Source of the DNA: Gemmatimonadota bacterium
GTDB lineage: Bacteria > Gemmatimonadota > Gemmatimonadetes > Longimicrobiales > Gaopeijiaceae
Length of the DNA stretch: 64,000 bases
Assembly: GCA_022340865.1 (NCBI GenBank)
Contig: JAJDNC010000065.1
Span: forward strand, 1-64,000
Direction of reading: 5' to 3'
Shown here: positions 7,651-15,598 of the stretch, in pieces
How the letters are laid out: every line of letters starts with the position of its first letter
Numbering within the stretch: the first letter of the stretch is position 1
Translations under genes and position numbers: made by a program
Notes under the pieces: model-generated
Told to the model about the DNA's origin: nothing
What the model saw: only the letters and a program-made list of their open reading frames with translations
Databases searched by the model: none

Positions 7651-9146
7651 GAGCCCCTCCTGTTCGCCAGTCCGGGATCTTCGCCGACGTTGACCCGCAG
7701 CGAGGTCCACCCGCGTGTCTGATTCCACGGGGTGAGGACCGATGTGCCTCCGTCGCGGTGGCGCAGCATGGACACCCCGCCGTTGAGCTGGAAGCGCTGG
7801 CCGAAGCCGACGTCGAAGGAGAGCCCTCCTCCCACCGCCCGGCCGTCTCCTACGCGGAACTCCTCGATCTGCTGGAAGGTCTGCGCCGAGGCCGTGACGC
7901 CCCACACTCCGGAGGGCGAGTAGCGGACCGACGCATCGCCGGACTGCATGAAGGCGCCCGGGCCCCACTCGAAGGTGTAGTCGGCGTTCACGAACCACTT
8001 CTGCGACGGAATCCAACGCGCTCCGGCCTGGCCCCGCCATCCGTCACCGGTGAGGGGTTGCAGGATCTCCGTGGTGTGGGTGTTCCCGTACGACCGGTAG
8101 CCCCCGGAGATCCAGGCGCCCAGCGTCTTCCTGGGCGACCAGGTGGCGCGCAGCACGCCCTCGGAGTACGCAACGGGCTCGAAGAAGCCCCAGATGGTGG
8201 TCAGGTTGAAGTAGGGGAGGTAGCGGCGTCCCACGCCTTCCAGCAGCCAGTGCCCCTCGTCGAGGGGAACCGCCAGGGTGAGGTTGGCCTTGCCGACCCT
8301 GTTGAAGCCGAAGTCGTAGTCCACGGACCCGCTGAGGCGTCCACGGGGCACCGGAGCGGCGAAGTCGAACGAGCCTCGCTCCGAGACCAGCCCCGTGCGA
8401 TCGGCCAGGATCTCACGCTGGTAGCGAGCGGTGAACGTGGTGCTGGAGAGCCTTCCCTGCACCGACCCGCCGAACAGGTAGGAGCTCTGGTCGATGAGGA
8501 ACGGATCGAGGCCCTGAAGCGCCTCGTTGGCGGGCTCCCGGAGACCCCGCTCGAGGCTCCTTCCGGCGAACGCCTCTACGCTCACCGAGCGCACCGCGTA
8601 CGAGACGTCGGCGCCGTCGAAGGCGGGAAAGCCCAGCCCTCCGCGAATCTCCTGCCGCCCCGCCCGCACGCGCAGCGGTCCACGCACGAGCTGCGCGTAG
8701 GCCAGCATCGCTTCGAAGTTGTCGTTGGTCCGCGGCCACAAGAACTGGCTGCCCAGGTCGGAGTGGGCGCGCAGCATGGTCGTGAAGCTCAGCCCCTGGA
8801 CGCCGAAACCCCAGGCGGTCAGGCTCAGGTCCTCGGTGGCCGCCCACGCGGTCGCCTGCGGGCCCGACGCGTAGACCGTGCACATCTCGGCGGTGGCGCA
8901 CGCCACCGGACGTCCCTGGTACAGCAGGGAGCCGTCGGGCTGGACCGTGATGTCCGCCGGCGGAATCGTGTCCAGGATCATGGGCCTCATCTGGACGGCC
9001 TGCACGTTGGTCCCCACCCACCCGCGCACGCCCTGGGCGATGGCCGCCCTGGGCGAAAGCGCGCACATCCCCGCAAGCAACAGAAGGACGGCCTGGCCTG
9101 GCCTCGGCGGTCCGGAGCCGGCGGTGGCCTTCGTGATGATGCTCAT
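7647..9146 (-). CDS. Outer-membrane beta-barrel, candidate porin of a porin-cytochrome conduit
   Basis: 499-aa protein with a signal peptide (AVLLLLAGMCALSPRAAIA) and many alternating amphipathic strands ending in aromatic residues (for example GRLSGSVDYDFGFN and WFVNADYTFEWG). This is typical of a transmembrane barrel of more than 16 strands. It has no CXXCH and no TonB box. It is flanked by an inner-membrane 20-haem cytochrome gene (12-nt gap) and the 16-haem periplasmic cytochrome gene (4-nt overlap). This arrangement is that of MtrB/OmbB-type porins that sheath a multihaem cytochrome. Sequence relatedness to MtrB is not evident by eye. Confidence 0.82.
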   Translation of the reverse strand: MSIITKATAGSGPPRPGQAVLLLLAGMCALSPRAAIAQGVRGWVGTNVQAVQMRPMILDTIPPADITVQPDGSLLYQGRPVACATAEMCTVYASGPQATAWAATEDLSLTAWGFGVQGLSFTTMLRAHSDLGSQFLWPRTNDNFEAMLAYAQLVRGPLRVRAGRQEIRGGLGFPAFDGADVSYAVRSVSVEAFAGRSLERGLREPANEALQGLDPFLIDQSSYLFGGSVQGRLSSTTFTARYQREILADRTGLVSERGSFDFAAPVPRGRLSGSVDYDFGFNRVGKANLTLAVPLDEGHWLLEGVGRRYLPYFNLTTIWGFFEPVAYSEGVLRATWSPRKTLGAWISGGYRSYGNTHTTEILQPLTGDGWRGQAGARWIPSQKWFVNADYTFEWGPGAFMQSGDASVRYSPSGVWGVTASAQTFQQIEEFRVGDGRAVGGGLSFDVGFGQRFQLNGGVSMLRHRDGGTSVLTPWNQTRGWTSLRVNVGEDPGLANRRGS

Positions 9147-9158
9147 CGGTGACTCCAG

Positions 9159-11033
9159 TTAGCCCCCGCGGGGTGCCGGCATCAGGTGGCAATCCGCACA
9201 TTCTTGCCCTGGCCGGTGATCCCGCAGGTCCTGATGGCACACCAGACATGCCTGACGAGTCCTGGGAACCGTCTTGAAGGGCGGTGCCTTGTGGCACGAA
9301 GACCCTGTGCACGTCACGTGGGCGACCTCGGGAGGGTGCGCGCTGGGCGGAGGCTGTCGGTGACAAACGGTGCAGTCGTTCGTCGGCTGGTGGTGCTGTG
9401 CGTGGCAGGAGGAGCACTGGATCGCCTGTGCGGAGCGATCCGGCCCCTCGGTGTGACACTCCGAGCAATCGAGGGCCTTATGTGGCGCATGGGTGAAGGT
9501 GAGGTCCCGATGCACCGTCTTGCCGAAGGAGAACTTCATCACCTGCGGCATGGAGAACTTCTTCGTCAATCGATCCGGTGAGTCGTGGCAAACGACGCAG
9601 TCGTCGGCCACCGGTTGGGTGTGGTGGCAGTTACGGCAGTCCTCCAGCGTCTTGATGACCAGGCCGCCGTGCTCCCCCGTGCTCTGATGGCAGCGGGTAC
9701 AGCTCACGGTCCGGTGCTGCGCGTGATTGAACGTGGGACCCTGCGGCGGGATCCGCGGCATCTGCTGCTGCGTCACCGAGGTGCGCTGCGTGTCGGGGGG
9801 TGTCTGTTGCGCTGCTCGCGAAGTGCGCAACGCTCCGACATCGCGCAGGTAGAGTGCGACCTCCGCCATCGCCAGGGGTCCGATGGCCCCTCCCTTCGGA
9901 GGGCCGGTGGTGAACGTGCCGGCCGGGAGCGCGCTGATCTGCTTCGGCCCGGACTCGTCCTGCGGGAGCGTGCGTCCCGTGTCGGGGAGCGTGCGTCCCG
10001 TGTCGGGGGGCGTGCGCCCGCTGTCGGGCACGAGCCTCATGCCTTCCCGGTGGAAGCCCGGAGGCGGCTGGATGCCCTGCGCGACGTTCTTGTGGCACGA
10101 TCCGCAGTCGTTGCCGTTCAAGCTGAAGTCGTGCGCCTTGTGGCAGGTCTGACAGCTCTCGAGGACGCCAGGCGGCAGCCCACGGTGGAAGGGCGTGAGC
10201 GTGTCGGGCTGGGTGTGGCACCCCGCCTTGGTGCACGACTTCCAGGCATCCTGAGGCGTCTTCTGGACGTGCGGGTTGTGACACGACGCGCACTTGCCCT
10301 GATGGGGATCAGGGTTGGGCATCTTCATCGCCATGCGCATGGAGTGGCAGCTCAGGCACTCGCTCTTGTTCGGGAGGAGCGCGTTGACCGCGTTGGCGGC
10401 CTCCGACTTCGACACCGAGTCCACCGGCGCCACGAAGGAATGACACACCTGACAGTGCACCGTGAGGTCGGTCATTTTCCCAAGGCGGACCTTGATGTCC
10501 GAGTGGCACCCGGCCTGCGCGCACGTCTGGTCCACCGCTGTGAACTCGTGCAGCGACACGCCGTGGCACGTCACGCACTGGAGGCCCTTCAGCTTCGGGT
10601 TCTTCGACTCGAGGTGGACCTTGTGTCCCGCCGTATTCTCGATGATGCGCCACTTCTTGGGATCGCCCTTTACGTGGCACGACTCGCATCGCGCGTTGGG
10701 CACCTCGGCATGCACGTCGAGCGATTCGGGGTTCTCGATGATCTGCGTGAGCGCCATGGAGCTCCGCGCGAGGAACGTGGGCTGATGGCACGCGTGGCAG
10801 CCGAGCCCCCGATGGGCGCTCCTGGAGAACTTCTGGTAGGGGTGCTCCATCAGGTGGCACGACAGACAGAACTGATTGTCATGCTGGACGTAGTTATACG
10901 TCCGGTATGCGTAGAACCCACCGGCACCGACCCCTCCCGCGAGGACCACGCCGATGGCCGCGAGCATGGGCAGTGACAGTCGGCTCAGCCACCCGAGAAT
11001 CCGGGATGGCAGTGAACGAGTCGGCTCCGTCAT
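9159..11033 (-). CDS. Inner-membrane 20-haem cytochrome with NapC/NrfH-like N-terminus
   Basis: 624 aa. A single N-terminal TM helix (about residues 20-44) is followed by CLSCH at residue 56 and the NapC/NrfH-like context CLSCHLMEHPYQKF...HRGLGCHACHQ. There are eleven haem motifs in the first half and nine in the second, 20 in all: 17 CXXCH and three CX4CH (CAQAGCH, CTKAGCH, CTGSSCH). The halves are joined by a Pro/Thr-rich linker (about residues 330-430) with a threefold heptad repeat. The C-terminal half is homologous to the 10-haem lipoprotein at 2715-3674. NapC-type proteins oxidise membrane quinol, so this could feed electrons into the periplasmic conduit. Confidence 0.9.
   Translation of the reverse strand: MTEPTRSLPSRILGWLSRLSLPMLAAIGVVLAGGVGAGGFYAYRTYNYVQHDNQFCLSCHLMEHPYQKFSRSAHRGLGCHACHQPTFLARSSMALTQIIENPESLDVHAEVPNARCESCHVKGDPKKWRIIENTAGHKVHLESKNPKLKGLQCVTCHGVSLHEFTAVDQTCAQAGCHSDIKVRLGKMTDLTVHCQVCHSFVAPVDSVSKSEAANAVNALLPNKSECLSCHSMRMAMKMPNPDPHQGKCASCHNPHVQKTPQDAWKSCTKAGCHTQPDTLTPFHRGLPPGVLESCQTCHKAHDFSLNGNDCGSCHKNVAQGIQPPPGFHREGMRLVPDSGRTPPDTGRTLPDTGRTLPQDESGPKQISALPAGTFTTGPPKGGAIGPLAMAEVALYLRDVGALRTSRAAQQTPPDTQRTSVTQQQMPRIPPQGPTFNHAQHRTVSCTRCHQSTGEHGGLVIKTLEDCRNCHHTQPVADDCVVCHDSPDRLTKKFSMPQVMKFSFGKTVHRDLTFTHAPHKALDCSECHTEGPDRSAQAIQCSSCHAQHHQPTNDCTVCHRQPPPSAHPPEVAHVTCTGSSCHKAPPFKTVPRTRQACLVCHQDLRDHRPGQECADCHLMPAPRGG
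9965..10027 (-). repeat. Three tandem 21-bp repeats inside the 20-haem cytochrome linker
   Basis: The first two units are identical (GGAGCGTGCGTCCCGTGTCGG on the plus strand) and the third differs at a few positions. They encode the heptads PDSGRTP, PDTGRTL and PDTGRTL in the flexible linker between the two haem halves. The length may vary between strains by slippage. Confidence 0.85.
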
Positions 11034-11140
11034 GGTGTCAGAATGGCGGACGCATACGCGGCCGTAAAGTCGGGAAATGCCCCACCGGCTCGTAGGCGAT
11101 TGCGCATTCGGGCAGACCCTCTCGATTCATCGAAACGCAT

Positions 11141-11172
11141 GGCGGCCGACCGGCCGAAGCCGGGCGGCCGCC
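11141..11172 (-). terminator. Strong GC hairpin between two cytochrome genes
   Basis: An 8-bp outer stem (GGCGGCCG/CGGCCGCC) encloses a 5-bp inner stem (CCGGC/GCCGG) with a CGAA loop and one A-G mismatch. It lies in the 182-nt gap between the 9-haem lipoprotein stop (11216) and the 20-haem cytochrome start (11033). No U-run follows on the minus strand, so it may be an attenuator or mRNA-stability element and not a full stop. Confidence 0.45.
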
Positions 11173-11215
11173 GCAGGTCACACAGGCCCTCTCGAGCCTC
11201 CGAGCATCGGCCCGG

Positions 11216-12652
11216 TCAGTTGCCGTTTGTCGCCAGGTGCTTGAACATCGGCTTGAGGCTGACGTTCGGTGACCCGGACAGGTTGTAGGTTGTCTCCAGC
11301 GCGTTGATGCTCGCGATGAGCAACGACTCCACCAGGAACGGGTTGTGCACCGGCGCGCCCGCCATGGCGGCGAGGTCGCGGTTGAACTTCGCGCCCTCCG
11401 CCACGGTGTAGCGATTGTCGGTGGTGCTGAACTCCGTGGACGGAACCTGCGCCAGCAGCGTATCGATCTGCGTGATGAGCTGTGCCGTTCGCGCCTCAGC
11501 CGTCGCCATCGCCGAACGGGCGACGTCCTGGCTGGCGTGGCAGCCCGAGCCCGTGCACGCGGCGAAAGTGCGCTGCGCCATGGTACAGTTGTCGTTGGCC
11601 GTGGGCTCACCGATGGAGTCCAGGCACGGGATGGCCACGAACAGGTGCCCGGTGGCCTGGAACTGGAAGTCGCCGGTGGCAGCATCCGTCACCGTGAACC
11701 GGGATACGTGGCACCGCGCGCACAGCTGCGGGTTCGCCGACGGTGTGCCATGGGTGCCGACGAAGGGGCCGGTCAGTCCCGGCGGCCACCAACCGGCGGT
11801 CCCCAGGAGCAACGGTCCCTGAGGCGAGTGCGGCCCCCGGGACGACGTCGGATCGGGATTGCCGTTCCGCTGGTGACACTTCATGCACAGGTTGTTGTCC
11901 AGGCTCGGATCGTCGAGGGGATACCTGAGCTGGTGCGCGTTGGGCCCGCCGTGGGGATCGTGGCAGACACCGCACACGATGGGGAGGTGGTTCCCCGTAC
12001 CGAGGCTGGCCTTCTCGGCGAAGTTCGTCCTGACGCCCCACGCCGCGAGCGCTCCCTCGCCGGTGTGGCACGACTGGCACTCCGCGCGATCGGCCGCGAC
12101 CGACACGAGGGTCGAGTGCGCCGACTGCGCCCACTCGTCCACGAAAGGCTCGTGGGCACCCTGGTGGCACTCCCCACATCCGGTCGTGAGATCCGTGCCC
12201 ACCGAGAGCGGGGCCAGCGGCTCCGTCTGGATGGTGGGATTGGTCACGTGCTCGAGGCCCGGGCCGTGGCACGACTCGCACTGCACGTCCTGGTAACGGG
12301 CATCGCCCGTCGCCGTGTAGCCCACGTCGCCCGTGGTCAGGTTCCCGTTGGAGCTCACGGAGTGGCAGGGCTCGCAGCTCGACTGGGCGTGCCCGCTGGC
12401 CTGGAGGTCCGCCCAGGCGCTGGCGTGCTTGGTCTGCACCCACTCGGCCTGCTTCTCGACGTGGCAGTTGCCGCACACGACGAGCTTGCTGCTCTGGTCG
12501 CTGTATCCCAGGAAGCTGTCGGCGGCGCTGGGGGGATTCTCGAAGAGGGCCCTGTCGCGGTAGACGACCTTCTGGTCGACACAGCCCGAGATGGCAGAGG
12601 CCGCGAGTACCAGCAGAGGGAGAGCGGCGACCCTGTTGAACTGGTTCCTCAT
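11216..12652 (-). CDS. Nine-haem c-type cytochrome lipoprotein, candidate surface-exposed terminal
   Basis: 478-aa lipoprotein (lipobox SAISGC) with eight CXXCH motifs (CGNCH, CEPCH, CESCH, CGECH, CQSCH, CGVCH, CMKCH, CARCH) and one CX4CH (CTGSGCH). The last ~110 residues have no haem and look helical. The start ATG at 12652 follows a predicted promoter and operator. As first gene of an operon that also encodes a barrel and periplasmic and inner-membrane cytochromes, it is the best candidate for the outer, substrate-facing cytochrome, as MtrC/OmcB are in known conduits. Surface location cannot be read from the sequence. Confidence 0.88.
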   Translation of the reverse strand: MRNQFNRVAALPLLVLAASAISGCVDQKVVYRDRALFENPPSAADSFLGYSDQSSKLVVCGNCHVEKQAEWVQTKHASAWADLQASGHAQSSCEPCHSVSSNGNLTTGDVGYTATGDARYQDVQCESCHGPGLEHVTNPTIQTEPLAPLSVGTDLTTGCGECHQGAHEPFVDEWAQSAHSTLVSVAADRAECQSCHTGEGALAAWGVRTNFAEKASLGTGNHLPIVCGVCHDPHGGPNAHQLRYPLDDPSLDNNLCMKCHQRNGNPDPTSSRGPHSPQGPLLLGTAGWWPPGLTGPFVGTHGTPSANPQLCARCHVSRFTVTDAATGDFQFQATGHLFVAIPCLDSIGEPTANDNCTMAQRTFAACTGSGCHASQDVARSAMATAEARTAQLITQIDTLLAQVPSTEFSTTDNRYTVAEGAKFNRDLAAMAGAPVHNPFLVESLLIASINALETTYNLSGSPNVSLKPMFKHLATNGN

Positions 12653-12725
12653 TGCTTGACTCCGAAGGTGACGGCCGGACGGCCCGGTACGTCGGCTTGA
12701 GCTGCAACGGGAGGGTCGCATGTGA

Positions 12726-12754
12726 ACATTAGTGCGAGTCCCTACCCCCGGCAA
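12726..12754 (-). promoter_or_regulatory. Predicted sigma70-type promoter of the conduit operon
   Basis: Read on the minus strand, TTGCCG (12754-12749) and TAATGT (12731-12726) are separated by exactly 17 nt, about 75 nt upstream of the ATG at 12652. The 16-bp dyad ends 8 nt upstream of the -35 element, a position typical for an activator. Confidence 0.5.
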
Positions 12755-12762
12755 GACGTGGT

Positions 12763-12778
12763 TCCGTAGATTTACGGA
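12763..12778. promoter_or_regulatory. Putative operator dyad, copy 1 (upstream of conduit operon)
   Basis: TCCGTAGATTTACGGA has perfect 6-bp arms (TCCGTA/TACGGA) around GATT. It lies immediately upstream of the predicted -35 element of the conduit operon and matches the dyad before the Rieske/b operon at 14 of 16 positions. The regulator is unknown. Confidence 0.6.
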
Positions 12779-12908
12779 CCCTGCCAACGAGGAAAGCTAA
12801 CGAGACCGCGCGGAAATGCTCAAGGGGGATCGACAGGTGTCGGGAATCCCCTGCGGGGGCTCCTTCCGACCATGGGAAGGTGCGCGTTTCCGCGCGACAC
12901 GCCCCGGC

Positions 12909-13268
12909 TCAGGGCTCCGACGAGCGGGGTGCCTCCACGGCCTTCGTGTCCCGGTACCGGATGACGCCGTAGGCGACCTCGCGGCCCACCTTGGAGGCGA
13001 GCCAGAGCGCCGCCACCACCGTGGCCACCCACCCTCCGATGAGCGCCCGGCTGCCGTGGATCCCGAGCCAGATGTACAGCGCGATGCCCCCGGCGAACGA
13101 GAGGCCGATGAGCCACCCCCACCGGGTCGCCTGGTTGCGCGTCAGACGGCGGCACCGGTCGCACCATAGGAGGCGGTCCAGGTCCGCGATGTCCTTGAGC
13201 TCGCCGCAGCGCGCGCAGGCGACCTGGTCGGCGTCGAGGTCGCGCGAGGTTCGTCGGTCCACGGACAT
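12909..13268 (-). CDS. Small zinc-ribbon membrane protein
   Basis: 119-aa protein. An N-terminal ribbon with two Cys pairs (CARCG and CDRC, about 17 residues apart) probably binds zinc. Two TM helices follow (about WGWLIGLSFAGGIALYIWLGI and ALIGGWVATVVAALWLAS). I do not recognise a named family. The start at 13268 (MSVDRRTS) is chosen because upstream residues look non-coding. It stands alone between the conduit operon promoter and a palindromic repeat element. Confidence 0.7.
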   Translation of the reverse strand: MSVDRRTSRDLDADQVACARCGELKDIADLDRLLWCDRCRRLTRNQATRWGWLIGLSFAGGIALYIWLGIHGSRALIGGWVATVVAALWLASKVGREVAYGVIRYRDTKAVEAPRSSEP

Positions 13269-13335
13269 GGTGGTGCTGGCTCCTGCAGCGCGGACACCGC
13301 CGAGGCGCCGATGCCTCGCGGTGGATGTCTCTAAT

Positions 13336-13408
13336 CTTAGCAGGTCGCTGAAGAAGGGGGCGCCCCCTGTTACGAGCGCCACGGCCCCATCCGGGGCGAT
13401 CTGCTAAG
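13336..13408. repeat. 73-bp element with 13-bp inverted ends
   Basis: The ends CTTAGCAGGTCGC (13336-13348) and GCGATCTGCTAAG (13396-13408) are inverted repeats matching at 12 of 13 positions. Inside lies the palindrome GGGGGCGCCCCC. The left 31 bp recur at 26958-26988 on the other strand with 28 matches. The right end contains the stop codon of the lipoprotein gene at 13404. It could be a decayed mobile-element remnant or a repeated 3' regulatory element. No target duplication is visible. Confidence 0.55.
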
Positions 13409-13916
13409 GGGTCGACGTGTATTGTCCGTTGTACTTGTACTGGGTGTGCTGCTCACCCCAGCTCACCAGATCGTCGAGGAGCGCCGGGCGCTTCGTACCG
13501 TACTTGCGCGCCATCCCGGCGATGTGGAGGGACCGCCTCCAGAGGATGTCGCTCAGCTCGTTCCGCCTGAGCAGCGCCGAGGCGATCTCCCGGCCCCCCG
13601 CAAGCCGCGTGGTCACCCGTACCGCCGCCAGCCCCGAATAGTCGTTGAAGAGCGACTGGGTGTCGTCGCTGAACAGGACCACGTACGGCCCTACCTTGGC
13701 CCACAGCACCCCGCCCCGACTGATCTCCGACGTGGGCTGGATCACCGTGACCTCGGCGAGGTTGCCGTTCATCCGGGCCGTCAGCTTACCCCGGTACGTG
13801 TAGTGCGCCTCGATCTCCTTCGCGGTGGGCAGCGTGAGCTTCGGCCTTCCGCACGCCGCCGCCAGCACCACGACCGAGAGTCCCACACCGAGACGCGTCA
13901 TCAACCTGCTCTTCAC
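13404..13916 (-). CDS. Lipoprotein of unknown function
   Basis: 170-aa product with a signal peptide and lipobox (VVVLAAAC) after a GTG start at 13916, which has GGAG at good spacing; an ATG at 13901 is the alternative. The mature part (TYRGKLTARMNGNLAEVTVIQPTSEISRGG onwards) looks like a small alpha/beta domain. The end YNGQYTSTP may be exposed. No family is recognised. Its neighbours are another lipoprotein and msrB on the same strand, so a cell-envelope role is likely but unspecified. Confidence 0.65.
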   Translation of the reverse strand: MKSRLMTRLGVGLSVVVLAAACGRPKLTLPTAKEIEAHYTYRGKLTARMNGNLAEVTVIQPTSEISRGGVLWAKVGPYVVLFSDDTQSLFNDYSGLAAVRVTTRLAGGREIASALLRRNELSDILWRRSLHIAGMARKYGTKRPALLDDLVSWGEQHTQYKYNGQYTSTP

Positions 13917-13965
13917 GATCCGCTCCGCCTCTCCGTCTCGCTTCGATCTCCGCGTGATTCCGGTC

Positions 13966-14586
13966 CTACCCGCGCTCGTACCACAGCAGGGTTCGGGCCA
14001 ACACGTCCGCAGCCGACGCCAGGACGGCGGGGCCGTCCGTCTGCCGCACATCCCCCTTCACCACGCCGAACCAGAGCACGCGGCCGCTGCGGACGTCGAT
14101 GAGGGTCGCCGCCATCTCCACGGCGAAGCCTCCCGACGGATCCCGGACAGCCACGGCCGTCAGGGGGATGAACGCCGCCTGGCCGTTCACCAACGCCGCC
14201 AGCCTCCTGAGCTCGCCGTACAGCGGGTCCCCCACCCTGCGCACCTCGGCCCCCCCGAACTCCGCTACCGGAAGCCCCTTGATGCGGCTGTCCAGATTCG
14301 GAGACCGGTCCAGGGCCTTCTGGAGCTCCGGCGGGAAGATCCAGTCGACTCCCACGCCCCGACTCCGGAGGCCGAAGGCGACCTCGTCATCGACGTCGCC
14401 GGACACGCCCGAGGTGCGCTGCACGGGGAAGACCATGACGCTGACGCCGCGCAGGTCCGGCGGCGTGCCCTGGGAGGTACCGGGCCCCGGGGGTGGAGCA
14501 TGGCGGTGGATGCACCCCGTGAGCGGCACCACGACGAGCAGCACGATCGCCCAGGCGCCCAGGTGTCGCGTGCGCCATCCGTTCAA
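13966..14586 (-). CDS. Lipoprotein of unknown function, coupled to msrB
   Basis: 206-aa lipoprotein. The signal [17 protein letters not shown] carries the lipobox. The domain that follows has the pattern of secreted CsgG/GNA1162-like folds ([14 protein letters not shown] near the start, [15 protein letters not shown] near the end); this resemblance is only a suggestion. The start appears to be TTG at 14586, overlapping the msrB stop as TTGA, because no in-frame ATG or GTG precedes the signal peptide at a sensible distance. Function unknown. Confidence 0.7.
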   Translation of the reverse strand: MNGWRTRHLGAWAIVLLVVVPLTGCIHRHAPPPGPGTSQGTPPDLRGVSVMVFPVQRTSGVSGDVDDEVAFGLRSRGVGVDWIFPPELQKALDRSPNLDSRIKGLPVAEFGGAEVRRVGDPLYGELRRLAALVNGQAAFIPLTAVAVRDPSGGFAVEMAATLIDVRSGRVLWFGVVKGDVRQTDGPAVLASAADVLARTLLWYERG

Positions 14587-15008
14587 GAGTCGCCCTTCCC
14601 TCCCTCTTCCTCCGGAGACTGGTCCAGGGTCAGGCACGCCGAGTTGATGCAGTAGCGCATGCCGGTGGGTTGCGGTCCGTCGGGGAAGACGTGCCCCAGA
14701 TGGCTCGCGCACGAGGAGCAGAGCACCTCCGTGCGCACCATGAAATGGCTTCGATCCGTCTGTGTGCTCACCTGTTCCTGGCCCATGGGCTCGTAGAAGG
14801 AAGGCCATCCACATCCGGAGTCGTACTTGGCCCCCGACGAGAAGAGGGGGGCGCCGCACGCCCGACAACGATAGACCCCCGATGCCTTCTCGTTCCAGTA
14901 CCGACCGGTGAAGGCCCGCTCCGTCCCCTTCTTGCGCAGGATCTCGTACTCCTCGTCGGAGAGGATCTTCCGCCACTCCTCCTCGGACTTCCTCACGCGC
15001 CTGGTCAT
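14583..15008 (-). CDS. msrB: Peptide-methionine (R)-S-oxide reductase MsrB
   Basis: 141-aa enzyme that reduces the R-epimer of oxidised methionine in proteins, using thioredoxin. The family signatures are complete: Zn-binding Cys pairs CRAC and CSSC, the GCGWPSF substrate loop, [11 protein letters not shown], and the catalytic cysteine in RYCINSA. It starts at the ATG at 15008 ([12 protein letters not shown]), giving the normal length for a single-domain MsrB with no signal peptide. It is probably a repair enzyme for oxidative damage, and its stop overlaps the start of a lipoprotein gene. Confidence 0.96.
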   Translation of the reverse strand: MTRRVRKSEEEWRKILSDEEYEILRKKGTERAFTGRYWNEKASGVYRCRACGAPLFSSGAKYDSGCGWPSFYEPMGQEQVSTQTDRSHFMVRTEVLCSSCASHLGHVFPDGPQPTGMRYCINSACLTLDQSPEEEGGKGDS

Positions 15009-15182
15009 GGGTGTGTCCTCCTCGTCTGCGCCGGCGTTCGCCGTGCGGTCTCCGGAGACCGACGGACGTCGCGTGCACCCCCCGGGCCGGGCCGGGGGGA
15101 CGTCGGCCCTACTCCCTCCGGAGAGCGACGTACTAACACGGGAACCTGGGAGCGGTTCCACGTGGTGCAACGCTTCCGCCTC

Positions 15183-15211
15183 TTGCCGCATCTCAGCCAT
15201 AAGTACTATAT
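15183..15211 (+). promoter_or_regulatory. Possible promoter/operator of the padR-permease pair
   Basis: TTGCCG and CTATAT are 17 nt apart in an unusually AT-rich stretch (AAGTACTATATACCTT) about 75 nt upstream of padR. PadR proteins usually autoregulate through dyads over such promoters. The dyad here is imperfect. Confidence 0.35.
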
Positions 15212-15286
15212 ACCTTGCACTTCTACAAAGGCGGCCTGAGCGCCGAGGCATGGATGGCGGGCCGTCATCCTCATCGGGACACGATC

Positions 15287-15598
15287 ATGCCACGTTCCCT
15301 GGGCATCACCACGCTGCAGATCCTCGCCGCCATTCGCGACGGCAACGCGTACGGCCTGGACATCGTCGCCCGTACGGGGCTCCCGTCGGGCACGGTGTAC
15401 CCGGCGTTGGGGCGCCTGAAGGGCTCGGGGCTCGCCCGGGCCCGGTGGGAAGACCAGCGTGTCGCCGAGAGGGAAGGTCGACCGCGCCGGCGGTACTACG
15501 AGCTCACCCCCGAGGGGTCCAGGGCCCTGGTAGAGGGCGCTGCGCGGGTGGCGGCAGCCGCCGCCGGTCTCCGCAACGAGGTACGGGGATCGGTCTGA
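15287..15598 (+). CDS. PadR-family transcriptional regulator
   Basis: 103-aa winged-helix protein. The N-terminal half (LGITTLQILAAIRDGNAYGLDIVARTGLPSGTVYPALGRLKGSGL) is the classic PadR DNA-binding domain, and the rest (RRRYYELTPEGSRAL) is the wing and start of the dimerisation helix. The ATG at 15287 is chosen because the domain begins there. Its TGA overlaps the ATG of the permease gene by one base. PadR genes next to ADOP-type permeases are a recurring pair, and it probably represses the pair. Confidence 0.92.
   Translation: MPRSLGITTLQILAAIRDGNAYGLDIVARTGLPSGTVYPALGRLKGSGLARARWEDQRVAEREGRPRRRYYELTPEGSRALVEGAARVAAAAAGLRNEVRGSV

Noticed and set aside
11063..11079. Possible third copy of the cytochrome operator before the 20-haem gene
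   Set aside because: Only a half-site (TTTACGG on the minus strand) matches; the other half has wrong spacing.
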